Shown: positions 29,180-40,131 of the stretch, piece after piece
Layout of the letters: each line of letters starts with the position of its first letter
Position numbering within the stretch: position 1 is the stretch's first letter
Source of the DNA: Acidisphaera sp. S103
GTDB taxonomy: Bacteria > Pseudomonadota > Alphaproteobacteria > Acetobacterales > Acetobacteraceae
DNA length: 64,000 bases
Direction of reading: 5' to 3'
NCBI RefSeq assembly: GCF_009765975.1
Contig: NZ_LMUJ01000063.1
Coordinates: 58,223 to 122,222 of the forward strand
The notes under the pieces: generated by a model
Databases searched by the model: none
What the model saw: the letters and a program-made list of their open reading frames with translations, nothing else
Told to the model about the DNA's origin: nothing
Made by a program: the position numbers and the translations under genes

Positions 29180-30067
29180 TTAGTGCATCTCCGCGAGCCG
29201 AGCCAGCAGGAAGTCGCGGAACACGGCCACCCGCTTCGAATTCCGCAGTTCCTCCGGATAGACGAAGAAAACGTCCACCTTCGGCCCTTTCAGGTCGGTC
29301 AGCACGTGGACGAGGTCCGGATTCTCATTCACCAGGTAGTCCGGCATCGCGCCGATTCCCATGCCGGAGCGAACCGCCAGCAACACGGCGTGGATTGAAT
29401 TCACCTCCAGCAGCGCCCGGCGCGGATTGCCGGGCCGCCGGCCGGCGTCGGCGAGCCAGTTGACTTCCTGGATCGGCGGATGGTGCTGGCCGAACAGGAT
29501 CAGGCGATGCGCGTCGAGATCCTCCGCCCGCTGCGGCACCCCGTGCTTCTTGAGGTATTCCGGGGACGCGACGACATGCCACTGCATCGTCATCAGATGC
29601 CGCTGCACCAGATCGGGCTGCTTCGGCGGATGCATGCGAATCGCCACATCGGCTTCCCGCATCGCCAGATCGAGTTCGGCGTCATCCAGCAGCAGCGACA
29701 CCGACACGTCCGGATAGGCTTCCAGGAAGGCGTTCAGCCGAGGCGCCAGCCAGGCTGACCCGAAACCGACGGTTGTGGTTACCTTTATCCGGCCGGCGGG
29801 CTTTTCCTTGCTTTCCGTCAGCAGTGCCTCGGTAATCGCCAGTTTGGCGAACACCTCCCGCACTGTGCGGTTCAGCGACTCGCCCTGTTCGGTCAGGATC
29901 AGGCCGCGCGCATGGCGGTGAAACAACGGAACCTGGAGTGCCTCCTCCAGCGCGGAAATCTGACGCGATACGGCCGATTGGCTCAGGCTGAGCGTGTCTC
30001 CCGCATGCGTGAAACTGCCAGCCTCCGCCACGGCGTGAAACACACGCAGCTTATCCCAGTCCATCAC
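29180..30067 (-). CDS. LysR-family transcriptional regulator
   Basis: This 295-residue regulator has the N-terminal winged HTH (WDKLRVFHAVAEAGSFTHAG ... LSQSAVSRQISALE, about 4-55). An effector-binding domain of two Rossmann-like lobes follows. A GGGAGAG site precedes a GTG-ATG pair; either codon could start the protein. No divergent target gene adjoins it: the next gene upstream, trxB, reads in the same direction 137 bases away. Its regulon is therefore unknown. It ends 67 bases from the hairpin-rich RNA element. Confidence 0.93.
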   Translation of the reverse strand: MMDWDKLRVFHAVAEAGSFTHAGDTLSLSQSAVSRQISALEEALQVPLFHRHARGLILTEQGESLNRTVREVFAKLAITEALLTESKEKPAGRIKVTTTVGFGSAWLAPRLNAFLEAYPDVSVSLLLDDAELDLAMREADVAIRMHPPKQPDLVQRHLMTMQWHVVASPEYLKKHGVPQRAEDLDAHRLILFGQHHPPIQEVNWLADAGRRPGNPRRALLEVNSIHAVLLAVRSGMGIGAMPDYLVNENPDLVHVLTDLKGPKVDVFFVYPEELRNSKRVAVFRDFLLARLAEMH

Positions 30068-30204
30068 GAAGTCTCTCCCAGCGGCGAGGCGGGGTCGCGG
30101 CCGTGTTCAGTCAACCGCCCGCCATGCCTGTGTGCAGCGCGGCAAAGCTAACCATACTTTCACGAGTCATGTGACGGAATTTGAAGTCTTCCGGTAATTT
30201 TTGC

Positions 30205-31173
30205 TCAGTCTGCGGCCAATGAGGGACGGATTTCGTGTTCGGCGACGTATTTCTCGGCTTCCAGTGCCGCCATGCAGCCGGTTCCGGCCGCTGTGACCGC
30301 CTGGCGGAAGATTTTGTCCTGCACGTCGCCGGCCGCGAACACGCCGGGAACCGAGGTCCTTGTGCTTCCAGGCACGGTGCGGATGTAGCCGTCGGCGTCC
30401 ATGTCGACATGGCCGGCGAAGATCGCGGTGGTTGGGGAATGGCCGATGGCGATGAACACGCCATCCGCCGGCAGCACCGACTCGGCGCCCGTGGCGGTGT
30501 TGTGCAGGTGAACGCCGGTGACGACCTCGGGCGTGCCGCCGCCGACGATCTCCTTCACCGTGCTGTTCCAGATCACCTCGATCTTGGGATGGGCGAACAG
30601 CCTGTTCTGCAGGATTTTCTCGGCCCGCAGGCTGTCCCGGCGATGGATCAGCGTCACTTTCTCGGCGTGGTGGGTCAGATAAAGCGCTTCCTCCACCGCC
30701 GTGTTGCCGCCGCCGACCACCGCGACCGTCTTGCCGCGATAGAAGAACCCGTCGCATGTGGCGCACGCCGACACGCCGCGGCCTTGCAAGGTCTGCTCCG
30801 ACTCGAGACCGAGCCAGCGGGCTTGGGCGCCGGTGGCGATAACGATGGAGTCGGCCGTGTACAGGTCGCCCGAGTCGCCCTGGCACCGGAACGGTTGCTT
30901 CGAAAAATCCACGCTGGTGATCAGGTCGTGGATGACGTGGGTGCCGACATGGGTGGCCTGGGCCTCCATCTGCTCCATCAGCCACGGCCCTTGGATGACG
31001 TCGGCGAAGCCCGGGTAATTCTCAACGTCGGTGGTGATCATAAGCTGGCCGCCGGGCTGCATGCCCGCCACCAGGATCGGCGACAGGTTGGCGCGCGCGG
31101 CATAGATGGCGGCGGTATAGCCGGCGGGTCCGGCGCCGATGATCAGGACCTTGGTATGGTGGATTTGGCTCAT
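30205..31173 (-). CDS. trxB: thioredoxin reductase
   Basis: This 322-residue low-molecular-weight thioredoxin reductase has the FAD motif GAGPAG (13-18), the redox pair C137-A-T-C140 in SACATCDG, the NADPH motif [10 protein letters not shown] and the closing FAD motif FAAGDV. It uses NADPH to reduce thioredoxin in the cytoplasm. I used the ATG at 31173, which puts the usual short N-terminus ([15 protein letters not shown]) in place; the longer frame adds 15 residues that relatives lack. It is followed on the same strand by the LysR gene. Confidence 0.95.
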   Translation of the reverse strand: MSQIHHTKVLIIGAGPAGYTAAIYAARANLSPILVAGMQPGGQLMITTDVENYPGFADVIQGPWLMEQMEAQATHVGTHVIHDLITSVDFSKQPFRCQGDSGDLYTADSIVIATGAQARWLGLESEQTLQGRGVSACATCDGFFYRGKTVAVVGGGNTAVEEALYLTHHAEKVTLIHRRDSLRAEKILQNRLFAHPKIEVIWNSTVKEIVGGGTPEVVTGVHLHNTATGAESVLPADGVFIAIGHSPTTAIFAGHVDMDADGYIRTVPGSTRTSVPGVFAAGDVQDKIFRQAVTAAGTGCMAALEAEKYVAEHEIRPSLAAD

Positions 31174-31288
31174 GCCTGAACATATCGGTGCGCCCGGGTT
31201 CGGGGCAAGCAACGCCATCGCAGCCGGCGATAGCCTGGTCGGCGTCGGATAAAAACACTCAAGGGAAACACGCGTGTACCGGGGATGG

Positions 31289-31364
31289 TGGTGGAGCTGA
31301 GGGGAATCGAACCCCTGACCTCCTCATTGCGAACGAGGCGCTCTCCCAACTGAGCTACAGCCCC
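31289..31364 (-). tRNA. tRNA-Ala (anticodon CGC)
   Basis: The minus strand folds into a full cloverleaf. The acceptor GGGGCTG pairs with CAGCTCC and includes the G3-U70 pair that marks alanine tRNAs. The D arm reads AGCTCAGTTGGGAGAGC, the anticodon loop is TTCGCAA (anticodon CGC, for codon GCG), the T loop is GTTCGAT, and A73 is followed by an encoded CCA. It stands alone between trxB and asnB. Confidence 0.97.
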
Positions 31365-31447
31365 ATCGCCGGTATCAGCGTCCGGCATGACACCGGTCGC
31401 GCGAGGCGCCCCTAATGATCGGAGCGTCCGGGGAAGTCAACAGGCTT

Positions 31448-33211
31448 TTACCGCGTCGAAAGTGTCTCCCACACATCGCCCGCCGGTGGCAGGCCCAGGA
31501 TGTGCCGGCGGTGCCACAATGCGTAGAACAGCAGTGCCCAACACGCGAAGCCGTGCCGCCAGCGGCGGATGTTTGCGAACAAGGCGGTCACCATCTCGGG
31601 GTGGGCGATCTCCGCCACGCCCGGCTGCGCGGCCACCAGCGGACCCAGGCGCGCACCCTGTGCTTTGATCCATTCGCCGACCGGCACGGTGAATCCGGAT
31701 TTGGGGGCGAAGGGCTGCGCGGCCGGCTGGTTCTTCTCCAGCCATTTCCGCAGGATCCATTTGCCCATGCCGCGCCGCAGTTTCATGTGGTCGGGCAGGC
31801 GATAGGCGGCGGCCATCACGCCGGAATCGAGGAACGGCGTGCGTCCCTCCACCGCATGGGCCATCATGCAGCGGTCCAGCTTCAGCAGCAGGTCGTGCGG
31901 CAGCCAGTCCGTCATGTCCAGCGCCTGGGCCGCCGCCAGCGGGGAGCGTCCGCCCTCGGCCGCCTGTAATTCGGCCGCGGCCATGCCGTCGTGCCAGGCG
32001 ACCGGCCGGTTGCGCAGGACCGGAACCTTGTCGAAATTGCCGCCGGCCCACATCGCCCGGCCGCCACGCCACCAGGGTAGCGTCGCCTGACGATAGCGTT
32101 TGTAGCCGCCGAAGATCTCGTCGCCACCCTCCCCGGTCAGCACGACCTTGACATCCTGGCGGGCTCGGCGGGCGAGGAACCAGGACGGGATGATGGCATA
32201 ATCCATGGTGGGATCGTCCATCGCGGCGACGATTTCCGGCAGATGCCGCCAGACCATCTTTTCGGTGACCTCGATCGACTCGTGCTTGGCGCCGACGGCG
32301 CGGGCGATCGCGGCGGCCTGTTCGCGTTCGTCGGCGGCGCCGGGGGCGTCGAAACCGGCGGTGAAGGCCAGCACCGGCTGGTCGTTGAGCCGAGCCATGA
32401 GGGTGATAAGGGTGGCGCTGTCGATGCCGCCGGACAGGAACATGCCATAGGGCACGTCGCTGCGCTGGTGCAGGTCGACACTTTCCATCAGCGCCTGGTC
32501 GAGTCGGCGCATCGCGGTGTCTTCGTCGATATCCTCGGGCGGTTCGGCGGGAACGGGGTTGATCCGACGCCGTTCCAGGATATGGCCGTCGGCGCAGGTT
32601 ATGCTCTCGCCGGGCAGGACGCGCTGGATGCCCTGGAAGATGGTATCGGCGCCGGTGGTGAACTGCAGTTGCAGCAGTTCCTCGACCGCGGCCGGCCGCA
32701 CGGCGCGCTTGACCAGGCCGGCTTCCAGCAGTGCCTGAGGTTCCGAACTGAAGGCCAGGCCGCCGTCGATCGTGGCGATGTAGAGCGGCTTGATACCGAA
32801 CGGGTCGCGCGTCAGGGTCACGGTGCGGCGCACCCGTTCATGGATGGCGATGCCGTACATGCCCCGAAGGTGCTTGGCATAGTCGAGCCCGTCGCGCAGC
32901 CACAGGTGCAGCGGCGGCTCGCAATCGCTGTTGGTGGCGAAGTTGACGCCGGGCAGCGACTCGCGCAATTCGCGGTAATTGTAGACCTCGCCGTTGGCGA
33001 CCAGAGTGGCAGGCCCGGCGAAAAACGGCTGGTCGCCGGTGGCAAGGTCGATGATTGCCAGGCGATTTTGCAGCAGCGCCACCCGGCCCATCACCGCATG
33101 GCCGGTGCCGTCGGGTCCGCGATGCTGCAGGGCGTCGATCAGCTTCGATAGGACCATGGGATCGGGTGGTGCGGCGCCGGAAGACAAGATCAGCCCAGCG
33201 ATGCCGCACAT
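31448..33211 (-). CDS. asnB: asparagine synthetase (glutamine-hydrolysing)
   Basis: This 587-residue protein has both AsnB domains. The N-terminal class II amidotransferase has catalytic C2 (MCGIAGL), RLAIIDL and NGEVYNY. The synthetase domain has the ATP-pyrophosphatase loop FLSGGIDSA (about 250-258) and GEGGDEIFGGYKRYR. It makes asparagine from aspartate, glutamine and ATP. Close relatives in polysaccharide clusters amidate sugars or lipopolysaccharide precursors; nothing here indicates such a role. The start at MCGIAG is fixed because the cysteine must be exposed at the N-terminus. Confidence 0.93.
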   Translation of the reverse strand: MCGIAGLILSSGAAPPDPMVLSKLIDALQHRGPDGTGHAVMGRVALLQNRLAIIDLATGDQPFFAGPATLVANGEVYNYRELRESLPGVNFATNSDCEPPLHLWLRDGLDYAKHLRGMYGIAIHERVRRTVTLTRDPFGIKPLYIATIDGGLAFSSEPQALLEAGLVKRAVRPAAVEELLQLQFTTGADTIFQGIQRVLPGESITCADGHILERRRINPVPAEPPEDIDEDTAMRRLDQALMESVDLHQRSDVPYGMFLSGGIDSATLITLMARLNDQPVLAFTAGFDAPGAADEREQAAAIARAVGAKHESIEVTEKMVWRHLPEIVAAMDDPTMDYAIIPSWFLARRARQDVKVVLTGEGGDEIFGGYKRYRQATLPWWRGGRAMWAGGNFDKVPVLRNRPVAWHDGMAAAELQAAEGGRSPLAAAQALDMTDWLPHDLLLKLDRCMMAHAVEGRTPFLDSGVMAAAYRLPDHMKLRRGMGKWILRKWLEKNQPAAQPFAPKSGFTVPVGEWIKAQGARLGPLVAAQPGVAEIAHPEMVTALFANIRRWRHGFACWALLFYALWHRRHILGLPPAGDVWETLSTR

Positions 33212-33398
33212 ACTATAGAATCTCTCCGAAAGCCGAGCCGTGCGAGAGCGATAGCCTAATTGGCCGCGCCTGTCGCCGGGGTTCTGGCGTTAGGGTTCTG
33301 GCGCCGGGTTCCGCTGATGCGGCCGTACCGCCGAACCCGATCCGGATGCCGCGAATGGCGGGCATGCACGAATCAGCGAAACGGCCTGCCTTGAACGC
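33212..33398. other. intergenic region with no recognised feature
   Basis: Between the start of asnB and the str-operon promoter I see only a short direct repeat (GGGTTCTGGCG, at about 33283 and 33294). Open frames on both strands here have no ribosome site or family resemblance. The asnB promoter must lie here on the minus strand, but I could not place it. Confidence 0.5.
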
Positions 33399-33427
33399 TT
33401 GACTCGGCTCGGGCGGGCTTCTAGAGA
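33399..33427 (+). promoter_or_regulatory. sigma-70 promoter of the str operon
   Basis: TTGACT at 33399-33404 and TAGAGA at 33422-33427 are separated by exactly 17 bases. The spacer is GC-rich (CGGCTCGGGCGGGCTTC), as in strong alphaproteobacterial housekeeping promoters. This would give rpsL a leader of about 225 bases. Confidence 0.6.
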
Positions 33428-33515
33428 TCGCGCCCTCGGCCAACCCAAGGATTACCTCATGGGATGGTCGTCGGTTCGCAGGCAAACGACGCACGCGGCG
33501 CCGCCCTTCCTTCAG

Positions 33516-33569
33516 GATGGGCTTAGGCCGTCTGCCCATCGTCACCCCGCTGGATGGGAGCTTCCCCAT
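33516..33569 (+). promoter_or_regulatory. rpsL leader with mutually exclusive hairpins
   Basis: Four segments alternate: GATGGGC (33516-33522), GCCCATC (33534-33540), GATGGG (33553-33558) and CCCAT (33565-33569). Segment 1 can pair with 2 (7 pairs), 2 with 3 (6 pairs), and 3 with 4 (5 pairs), but not all at once. Such alternation is what attenuators and ribosomal-protein binding leaders use. It lies about 90 bases upstream of rpsL in the untranslated leader. A regulatory role is an inference. Confidence 0.4.
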
Positions 33570-33660
33570 GCCGGTGGGCTTTGTCTGTTAAGCGACGATC
33601 GACCCAAGATCCGCGGCGAAGCCCAGTACGGATAGCGACTACGAAAAGAGAAAGAGGTCC

Positions 33661-34032
33661 ATGCCGACCATCAACCAGCTTATCGCCCATGGGCGCGAGC
33701 GGCCGAAGACCCGGAACTCGGTTCCGGCGCTGCAAGGCTGCCCGCAGAAGCGTGGGGTTTGCACGCGCGTCTATACGACGACGCCGAAGAAGCCGAACTC
33801 GGCGCTGCGTAAAGTCGCGAAGGTTCGTCTGACCAACGGCTATGAGGTGGTGAGCTACATTCCCGGCGAAGGCCACAATTTGCAGGAACACTCGGTGGTT
33901 CTGATCCGCGGCGGACGCGTGAAGGATTTGCCGGGCGTTCGTTACCACATCCTGCGTGGCGTGCTGGATACCCAGGGCCTGCCCAAGCGTCGTCAGCGCC
34001 GGTCGCTGTATGGCGCGAAGCGGCCGAAGTAA
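33661..34032 (+). CDS. rpsL: 30S ribosomal protein S12
   Basis: The 123-residue sequence is standard uS12: [20 protein letters not shown], then [17 protein letters not shown] around the loop that monitors decoding and where streptomycin-resistance changes arise. It acts in the 30S decoding centre. A ribosome site AGAAAGAGG precedes the ATG. It opens the str operon, with rpsG 12 bases downstream. It is not next to rpoBC; asnB and a tRNA lie upstream instead. Confidence 0.98.
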   Translation: MPTINQLIAHGRERPKTRNSVPALQGCPQKRGVCTRVYTTTPKKPNSALRKVAKVRLTNGYEVVSYIPGEGHNLQEHSVVLIRGGRVKDLPGVRYHILRGVLDTQGLPKRRQRRSLYGAKRPK

Positions 34033-34044
34033 GAGGGCGATCGC

Positions 34045-34521
34045 ATGTCTCGTCGTCACCGCGCCGATAAGCGCGAAATCCTGCCGGATGCGAAGTTCGG
34101 CGATGTCGTCCTCAGCCGTTTCATGAACGCGCTGATGTACGACGGCAAGAAGTCGGCTGCCGAGGGCATCGTCTACAATGCCCTGGACGTCCTGAAGCGG
34201 CGTGGCGGCAGTGCCGCCGACCCGATCCGGATGTTCCATGAGGCGCTGGACAACGTGAAGCCGGCGGTCGAAGTCCGGTCGCGGCGTGTTGGCGGTGCCA
34301 CGTATCAGGTGCCGGTCGAAGTCCGGGCGGAACGGCGTCAGGCGCTGGCGATCCGCTGGATCATCGATGCGGCCCGCAAGCGCGGGGAGCATACGATGCA
34401 GGATCGTTTGTCCAACGAGTTGCTGGATGCGGTGAACAACCGTGGTTCGGCGGTGAAGAAGCGTGAAGACACCCACCGGATGGCCGAAGCCAACAAGGCT
34501 TTCAGCCATTACCGCTGGTAG
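34045..34521 (+). CDS. rpsG: 30S ribosomal protein S7
   Basis: This 158-residue uS7 starts [20 protein letters not shown] and contains the conserved [19 protein letters not shown] and the hairpin [20 protein letters not shown], which contacts the E-site tRNA. It nucleates assembly of the 30S head, and in E. coli it represses its own operon. In most bacteria fusA follows directly; here the next gene, 64 bases on, is tuf. Confidence 0.98.
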   Translation: MSRRHRADKREILPDAKFGDVVLSRFMNALMYDGKKSAAEGIVYNALDVLKRRGGSAADPIRMFHEALDNVKPAVEVRSRRVGGATYQVPVEVRAERRQALAIRWIIDAARKRGEHTMQDRLSNELLDAVNNRGSAVKKREDTHRMAEANKAFSHYRW

Positions 34522-34585
34522 CGTCAGCCTGCGTAAAATTTAGGTCACAACCCAAAAGATCCGGTGGATCTACGGAGATACGACG

Positions 34586-35776
<1,191 letters not shown>

Positions 35777-35788
35777 TAACGAAACGAT

Positions 35789-35821
35789 GCCGGTGCCCGA
35801 CCTTGTCGGTTGGGCACCGGC
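35789..35821 (+). terminator. strong hairpin terminator after tuf
   Basis: The arms at 35789-35802 and 35808-35821 pair over 14 positions (one G-T) around a TTGTC loop. The stem is GC-rich, starts 13 bases after the tuf stop and is followed by a short T-containing stretch. It separates the str unit from the S10 unit that begins with rpsJ. The 90 bases between this hairpin and rpsJ should hold a new promoter; TTGAGG at 35855 is a weak candidate -35. Confidence 0.75.
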
Positions 35822-35911
35822 GCTCGTTTCGGCGGGAACTAGGTGTGTGATCGTTTGAGGCGTCTCGTCCGAAAACGTGAATTACACGCTCAAGCAAAGT
35901 GTTAGCGAACG

Positions 35912-36220
35912 ATGGACAATCAGAATATCCGCATCCGCCTGAAGGCCTACGATCACCGCGTGCTGGACAACAGCACGAAGGAGATCGTGAACACGGCCAA
36001 GCGCACGGGTGCCCGGGTTCGCGGACCGATCCCGCTGCCGACCCATATCGAGCGTTTCACGGTGAACCGCTCCCCGCACGTGGACAAGAAAAGCCGTGAG
36101 CAGTTCGAGATCCGGACGCATCGGCGGCTGCTGGACATCGTGGAACCGACCCCGCAGACGGTGGACGCGCTGATGAAGCTCGACCTCGCCGCCGGCGTGG
36201 ATGTTGAGATCAAGATCTAA
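35912..36220 (+). CDS. rpsJ: 30S ribosomal protein S10
   Basis: This 102-residue uS10 ([20 protein letters not shown]) has the long loop residues of the 30S head and the [20 protein letters not shown] end. It is also NusE, part of antitermination complexes. It opens the S10 operon after the tuf terminator, and rplC begins 4 bases past its stop codon. Confidence 0.98.
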   Translation: MDNQNIRIRLKAYDHRVLDNSTKEIVNTAKRTGARVRGPIPLPTHIERFTVNRSPHVDKKSREQFEIRTHRRLLDIVEPTPQTVDALMKLDLAAGVDVEIKI

Positions 36221-36224
36221 GACC

Positions 36225-36941
36225 ATGCCCCAACCATTACGCACCGGTCTCCTGGCCAAGAAGCTTGGTATGACCCGGATATTCAAGGATGACGGCACCC
36301 ATGTGCCCGTCACCGTCCTGCATCTGGACCAGGTCCAGGTCGTCGCCGCGCGCACGGAAGAAAAGGACGGTTACACCGCCGTCCAGATCGGCTGGGGCAA
36401 GGCGAAGGTGAAGAACGTTACGCAGCCTCAGCGCGGCCACTACGCGAAAGCGAAGGTCGAGCCGAAGCAGAAGCTGGTGGAATTCCGGGTTGCCCCGGAT
36501 GCGCTGTTGGAGCCGGGTGCGACCCTATCCGCCGCGCATTTCAGCGCCGGCCAGAAGGTCGATGTCTGTGGCACCTCCAAGGGCAAGGGCTTTGCCGGCG
36601 GCATGAAGCGCTGGAACTATGCCGGCCTTGAGGCATCGCACGGTGTGTCGGCCAGTCATCGGTCGCTGGGTTCGACGGGTAACCGGCAGGATCCCGGCAG
36701 GACTTTCAAGAACAAGAAGATGGAAGGCCATCTCGGCGTCGATCGGATCACCACCCTGAACTTGGAAGTGGCGGCCGTGGACGCGGATAAGGGCCTGCTG
36801 ATGATCAAGGGTGCCGTCCCGGGCAGCAAGAACGGCTACGTGCTGGTGCGCGATGCCATCAAGCGCGCGCGTCCGGACGATGCGGCTTATCCGGCGGCGC
36901 TGGTCGAAGCCCCCACGGCAGAAACACCGGTCGCGGGCTGA
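36225..36941 (+). CDS. rplC: 50S ribosomal protein L3
   Basis: This 238-residue uL3 starts [20 protein letters not shown] and carries the central extension [20 protein letters not shown], which reaches towards the peptidyl-transferase centre and holds the glutamine methylated by PrmB in other bacteria. The ATG at 36225 fits; the longer frame overlaps rpsJ and lacks homology. The C-terminus has about 20 extra, poorly conserved residues. Confidence 0.97.
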   Translation: MPQPLRTGLLAKKLGMTRIFKDDGTHVPVTVLHLDQVQVVAARTEEKDGYTAVQIGWGKAKVKNVTQPQRGHYAKAKVEPKQKLVEFRVAPDALLEPGATLSAAHFSAGQKVDVCGTSKGKGFAGGMKRWNYAGLEASHGVSASHRSLGSTGNRQDPGRTFKNKKMEGHLGVDRITTLNLEVAAVDADKGLLMIKGAVPGSKNGYVLVRDAIKRARPDDAAYPAALVEAPTAETPVAG

Positions 36942-36952
36942 GGAACAGGCAG

Positions 36953-37603
36953 ATGCAGATCGATATCATCACGCTTGAGAATGCCGCCGCCGGTAGCGCC
37001 GAGTTGCCCGACGACATTTTCAAGATCGAGCCGCGCAAAGACATCATGGCGCGTGTTGTCCACTGGCAGTTGTCGAAGCGCCGCGGTGGCAACCACAAGG
37101 CCAAGGGGATGGCGGAAGTCTCCGGCACCACCAAGAAGCCCTACAAGCAGAAGGGCACCGGCAACGCCCGCCAGGGCAGCTTGCGGTCGCCGCAGTTCCG
37201 CACCGGTGGCGTCGTGCATGGCCCGGTTGTCCGCTCGCACGAATACAGCCTGAACAAGAAGGTTCGCCGTCTCGGGCTGATCTCCGCGCTGTCGCAGAAG
37301 CTGGCCGAGAACAAGCTGGTGGTGCTGGATGCCGCGACCCACGCGCCGAAGACCGCTGAGCTGGCGAAGAAGATCAAGGCGCTGGGCTGGACGTCGGCGC
37401 TGATCATCGACGGCGCGGTGGATGACGGCTTCATGCGCGCCTGCCGCAACATCCATAAGCTGGATGTGCTGCCGACCGTCGGCGCCAATGTCTATGACAT
37501 CCTGAACCACGACATGCTGGCGATCACGACCGCCGGGCTCGAGGGTTTGAAGGCGCGCATCAATGGTGCGCCGGCCGCCGCTGTTACGGGAGAGGCCGCA
37601 TGA
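36953..37603 (+). CDS. rplD: 50S ribosomal protein L4
   Basis: This 216-residue uL4 has the exit-tunnel loop [20 protein letters not shown] (about 62-81), where macrolide-resistance changes arise, and the conserved TGGVVHGP. In E. coli L4 also represses the S10 operon by binding its leader. Its stop overlaps the rplW start by 4 bases (ATGA), indicating translational coupling. Confidence 0.97.
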   Translation: MQIDIITLENAAAGSAELPDDIFKIEPRKDIMARVVHWQLSKRRGGNHKAKGMAEVSGTTKKPYKQKGTGNARQGSLRSPQFRTGGVVHGPVVRSHEYSLNKKVRRLGLISALSQKLAENKLVVLDAATHAPKTAELAKKIKALGWTSALIIDGAVDDGFMRACRNIHKLDVLPTVGANVYDILNHDMLAITTAGLEGLKARINGAPAAAVTGEAA

Positions 37604-37920
37604 CCGTCGCACCGAAAAAGCCGCTGTCGAAAGAGCGGATGTACAACATCATTCGCGCCCCACTGATCACCGAGAAGATGACCGCTCTGACGGAGCTGAA
37701 TCAGGTCGGCTTCAAGGTCGCGATCGACGCTACCAAGCCCGAGATCGCCGCGGCGGTCGAGGCACTGTTCAGTGTGAAGGTCACTTCGGTGAACACGCTG
37801 ATCCAGAAAGGCAAGACCAAGCGCTTTAAGGGCCGTCCGGGCGTACGTTCGGATGTCAAGAAAGCCATCGTGACGCTGGCACCCGGCCAGTCGATCGATT
37901 TCACCACCAGCCTCGCATAA
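37600..37920 (+). CDS. rplW: 50S ribosomal protein L23
   Basis: This 106-residue uL23 contains [16 protein letters not shown] and [20 protein letters not shown]. It sits at the tunnel exit and is the docking point for trigger factor and the signal recognition particle. Translation is coupled to rplD through an ATGA overlap. Confidence 0.97.
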   Translation: MTVAPKKPLSKERMYNIIRAPLITEKMTALTELNQVGFKVAIDATKPEIAAAVEALFSVKVTSVNTLIQKGKTKRFKGRPGVRSDVKKAIVTLAPGQSIDFTTSLA

Positions 37921-37932
37921 GGCTCGCGGAAG

Positions 37933-38763
37933 ATGGCACTCAGGCAATTCAATCCGGTCACGGCCAGCCTTCGCGGCACCGTGCTGATCAACCGTTCGGA
38001 ACTGTGGAAGGGCAAGCCGGTCAAGGGCTTGACCGAAGGTCAGCACAGCCATGGCGGACGTAACAATCATGGTCGCATCACCACAAGGTTCCGTGGCGGC
38101 GGGCACAAGCAGGCCTATCGCGTGGTCGACTTCAAGCGTCGCAAGTTCGACGTGGCCGGCGTGGTGGAGCGGCTGGAATATGATCCCAATCGCACCGCGT
38201 TCATCGCGCTGATCAAGTATGCGGACGGGGAACTGGCCTACATCCTGGCGCCGCAGCGCCTGAAGGTGGGTGATCCAATCATCGCTGGCGCTCGCGTAGA
38301 TATCAAGCCGGGCAACGCGATGCCGCTGGCCGCGATCCCGGTGGGCACGATCATCCACAACATCGAGATGAAGGTCGGCGCCGGCGGCAAGATCGCTCGG
38401 TCCGCCGGCACCTTCGCTCAGTTGGTCGGCAAGGACAGTGGCTACGCCCAGATCAAGCTGATGTCCGGCGAAGTTCGTATCGTCCGGTCGGAATGCATCG
38501 CCTCGGTCGGGGCAGTGTCCAATCCGGACAACATGAACCAAAAGCTGGGCAAGGCTGGCCGCATGCGGTGGCTGGGCTTCAAGCCGCACAACCGCGGTGT
38601 CGTCATGAACCCGGTCGATCATCCGCTGGGTGGTGGCGAAGGCCGCAGCTCCGGTGGACGTCATCCGGTCTCGCCATGGGGGCAGCCGGCGAAGGGTTAC
38701 AAGACTCGCGGCAACAAGCGGACGGATAGCCTGATCATCCGCCGCCGCAACAAGGGCAAGTAA
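37933..38763 (+). CDS. rplB: 50S ribosomal protein L2
   Basis: This 276-residue uL2 has the conserved [20 protein letters not shown] near residue 47 and the C-terminal [20 protein letters not shown] block, whose histidine is close to the peptidyl-transferase centre. It helps join the subunits. It lies between rplW and rpsS in the usual S10 order. Confidence 0.98.
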   Translation: MALRQFNPVTASLRGTVLINRSELWKGKPVKGLTEGQHSHGGRNNHGRITTRFRGGGHKQAYRVVDFKRRKFDVAGVVERLEYDPNRTAFIALIKYADGELAYILAPQRLKVGDPIIAGARVDIKPGNAMPLAAIPVGTIIHNIEMKVGAGGKIARSAGTFAQLVGKDSGYAQIKLMSGEVRIVRSECIASVGAVSNPDNMNQKLGKAGRMRWLGFKPHNRGVVMNPVDHPLGGGEGRSSGGRHPVSPWGQPAKGYKTRGNKRTDSLIIRRRNKGK

Positions 38764-38764
38764 G

Positions 38765-39043
38765 ATGGCGCGTTCCGTATGGAAGGGTCCGTTCGTCGAC
38801 GGCTACCTGTTGGCCAAGGCCGAAGCGGCGAAAGCGTCCGCACGCAACGAGATCATCAAGATCTGGTCGCGTCGTTCGACGATCCTGCCGCAGTTCGTCG
38901 GCCTGACCTTTGGGGTCTACAACGGCCACAAATTCCTGCCCGTGCAGGTGAATGAGAACATGGTCGGCCACAAGTTCGGTGAATTCTCGCCGACCCGCAC
39001 CTTCAGCGGTCACGCGGCCGACAAGAAGGCGAGGCGCGGCTGA
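38765..39043 (+). CDS. rpsS: 30S ribosomal protein S19
   Basis: This 92-residue uS19 starts [20 protein letters not shown] and has [20 protein letters not shown] and the C-terminal [18 protein letters not shown]. It is part of the 30S head with S13. The start is a single base past the rplB stop. Confidence 0.98.
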   Translation: MARSVWKGPFVDGYLLAKAEAAKASARNEIIKIWSRRSTILPQFVGLTFGVYNGHKFLPVQVNENMVGHKFGEFSPTRTFSGHAADKKARRG

Positions 39044-39044
39044 G

Positions 39045-39437
39045 ATGAGCAAGCCATCCCATGATCGGGGCCTTCCGGACACCGAGGCCCAGTGCATCGT
39101 CAGCAACCTGCGGATCAGCCCGCGCAAGCTGAACCTGGTCGCGGCGATGATCCGTAACCTGCCGGCCGGTAAAGCCGTCGCCACGCTGACGTTCAGCAAG
39201 CGCCGTATCGCCGACCAGGTGAAGAAGGCGCTGCAAAGCGCCATCGCCAACGCCGAGAACAACCATTCGCTCGATGTCGATCGTTTGGTCGTGGCGCGCG
39301 CCGAGGTTGGCCGCTCCATCGTGATGCGCCGCTTCCATGCGCGTGGCCGCGGTCGCGCCGCTCGTGTGGAAAAATGGTTCAGCCATCTGAAGATCGTCGT
39401 GGCGGAACGCGCACAGGACGAAGGGGAGACCGCATAA
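39045..39437 (+). CDS. rplV: 50S ribosomal protein L22
   Basis: This 130-residue uL22 starts at the ATG at 39045 ([20 protein letters not shown]); a longer in-frame reading begins inside rpsS and is not credible. It has the [20 protein letters not shown] helix and the tunnel hairpin near [19 protein letters not shown]. The N-terminus is about 15 residues longer than in E. coli. Only one base separates it from rpsS. Confidence 0.97.
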   Translation: MSKPSHDRGLPDTEAQCIVSNLRISPRKLNLVAAMIRNLPAGKAVATLTFSKRRIADQVKKALQSAIANAENNHSLDVDRLVVARAEVGRSIVMRRFHARGRGRAARVEKWFSHLKIVVAERAQDEGETA

Positions 39438-39438
39438 T

Positions 39439-40116
39439 ATGGGTCACAAAGTCAATCCGGTCGGCCTGCGCCTCGGCATCAACCGCACCTGGGACAGCCG
39501 CTGGTTCGCCGGCACCGACTATTCCAAGTTGCTGCATGAGGACTTCAAGCTTCGCAGCCACCTGCGCACCAAGCTGCGCGGGGCCGGCGTGTCTCGCGTG
39601 GTAATCGAACGCCCTGCGAAGAAGCCGCGTGTTACGATCTACGCCGCTCGGCCGGGTGTGGTGATCGGCAAGAAGGGCCAGGACATCGAGACCTTGAAGA
39701 AGGATCTCACCAAGATGGCCAAGGCCGAGGTGTCGCTGAACATCGTCGAAATCCGCAAGCCGGAAATCGACGCGACCCTGGTAGCCGAGAACATCGCCCA
39801 GCAGTTGGAGCGTCGCGTGGCGTTCCGCCGGGCGATGAAGCGGGCGGTGCAGTCGGCGATGCGTCTGGGTGCCCAGGGCATCCGGATCAATTGCGGCGGC
39901 CGTCTTGGCGGCGCGGAAATCGCACGGGTGGAGTGGTATCGCGAGGGTCGCGTGCCGTTGCATACGCTGCGTGCCGACATCGATTACGGGATTGCGACGG
40001 CGAAGACGACCTATGGCACCTGCGGCGTGAAGGTGTGGGTGTTCAAGGGCGAAATCCTTGCCCATGACCCGATGGCTCAGGACCGCAAGGCCGCCGAACA
40101 GGCTCCGCAGCGGTAG
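39439..40116 (+). CDS. rpsC: 30S ribosomal protein S3
   Basis: This 225-residue uS3 starts [20 protein letters not shown], has a KH domain with [19 protein letters not shown] (about 74-92), and the C-terminal block [20 protein letters not shown]. It lines the mRNA entry channel and has helicase activity there in E. coli. The start follows rplV by one base. Confidence 0.98.
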   Translation: MGHKVNPVGLRLGINRTWDSRWFAGTDYSKLLHEDFKLRSHLRTKLRGAGVSRVVIERPAKKPRVTIYAARPGVVIGKKGQDIETLKKDLTKMAKAEVSLNIVEIRKPEIDATLVAENIAQQLERRVAFRRAMKRAVQSAMRLGAQGIRINCGGRLGGAEIARVEWYREGRVPLHTLRADIDYGIATAKTTYGTCGVKVWVFKGEILAHDPMAQDRKAAEQAPQR

Positions 40117-40131
40117 ATGGAATTGTAGAAG

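Noticed and set aside
33240-33330. Possible tRNA-like sequence with GGTTC words
   Set aside because: GGGTTCTGGCG is a short direct repeat; no acceptor or anticodon stem can be drawn.
33213-33569. 118-codon minus-strand frame upstream of rpsL
   Set aside because: It runs through the str promoter and leader, has no family resemblance and is rich in R and P as random GC-rich frames are.
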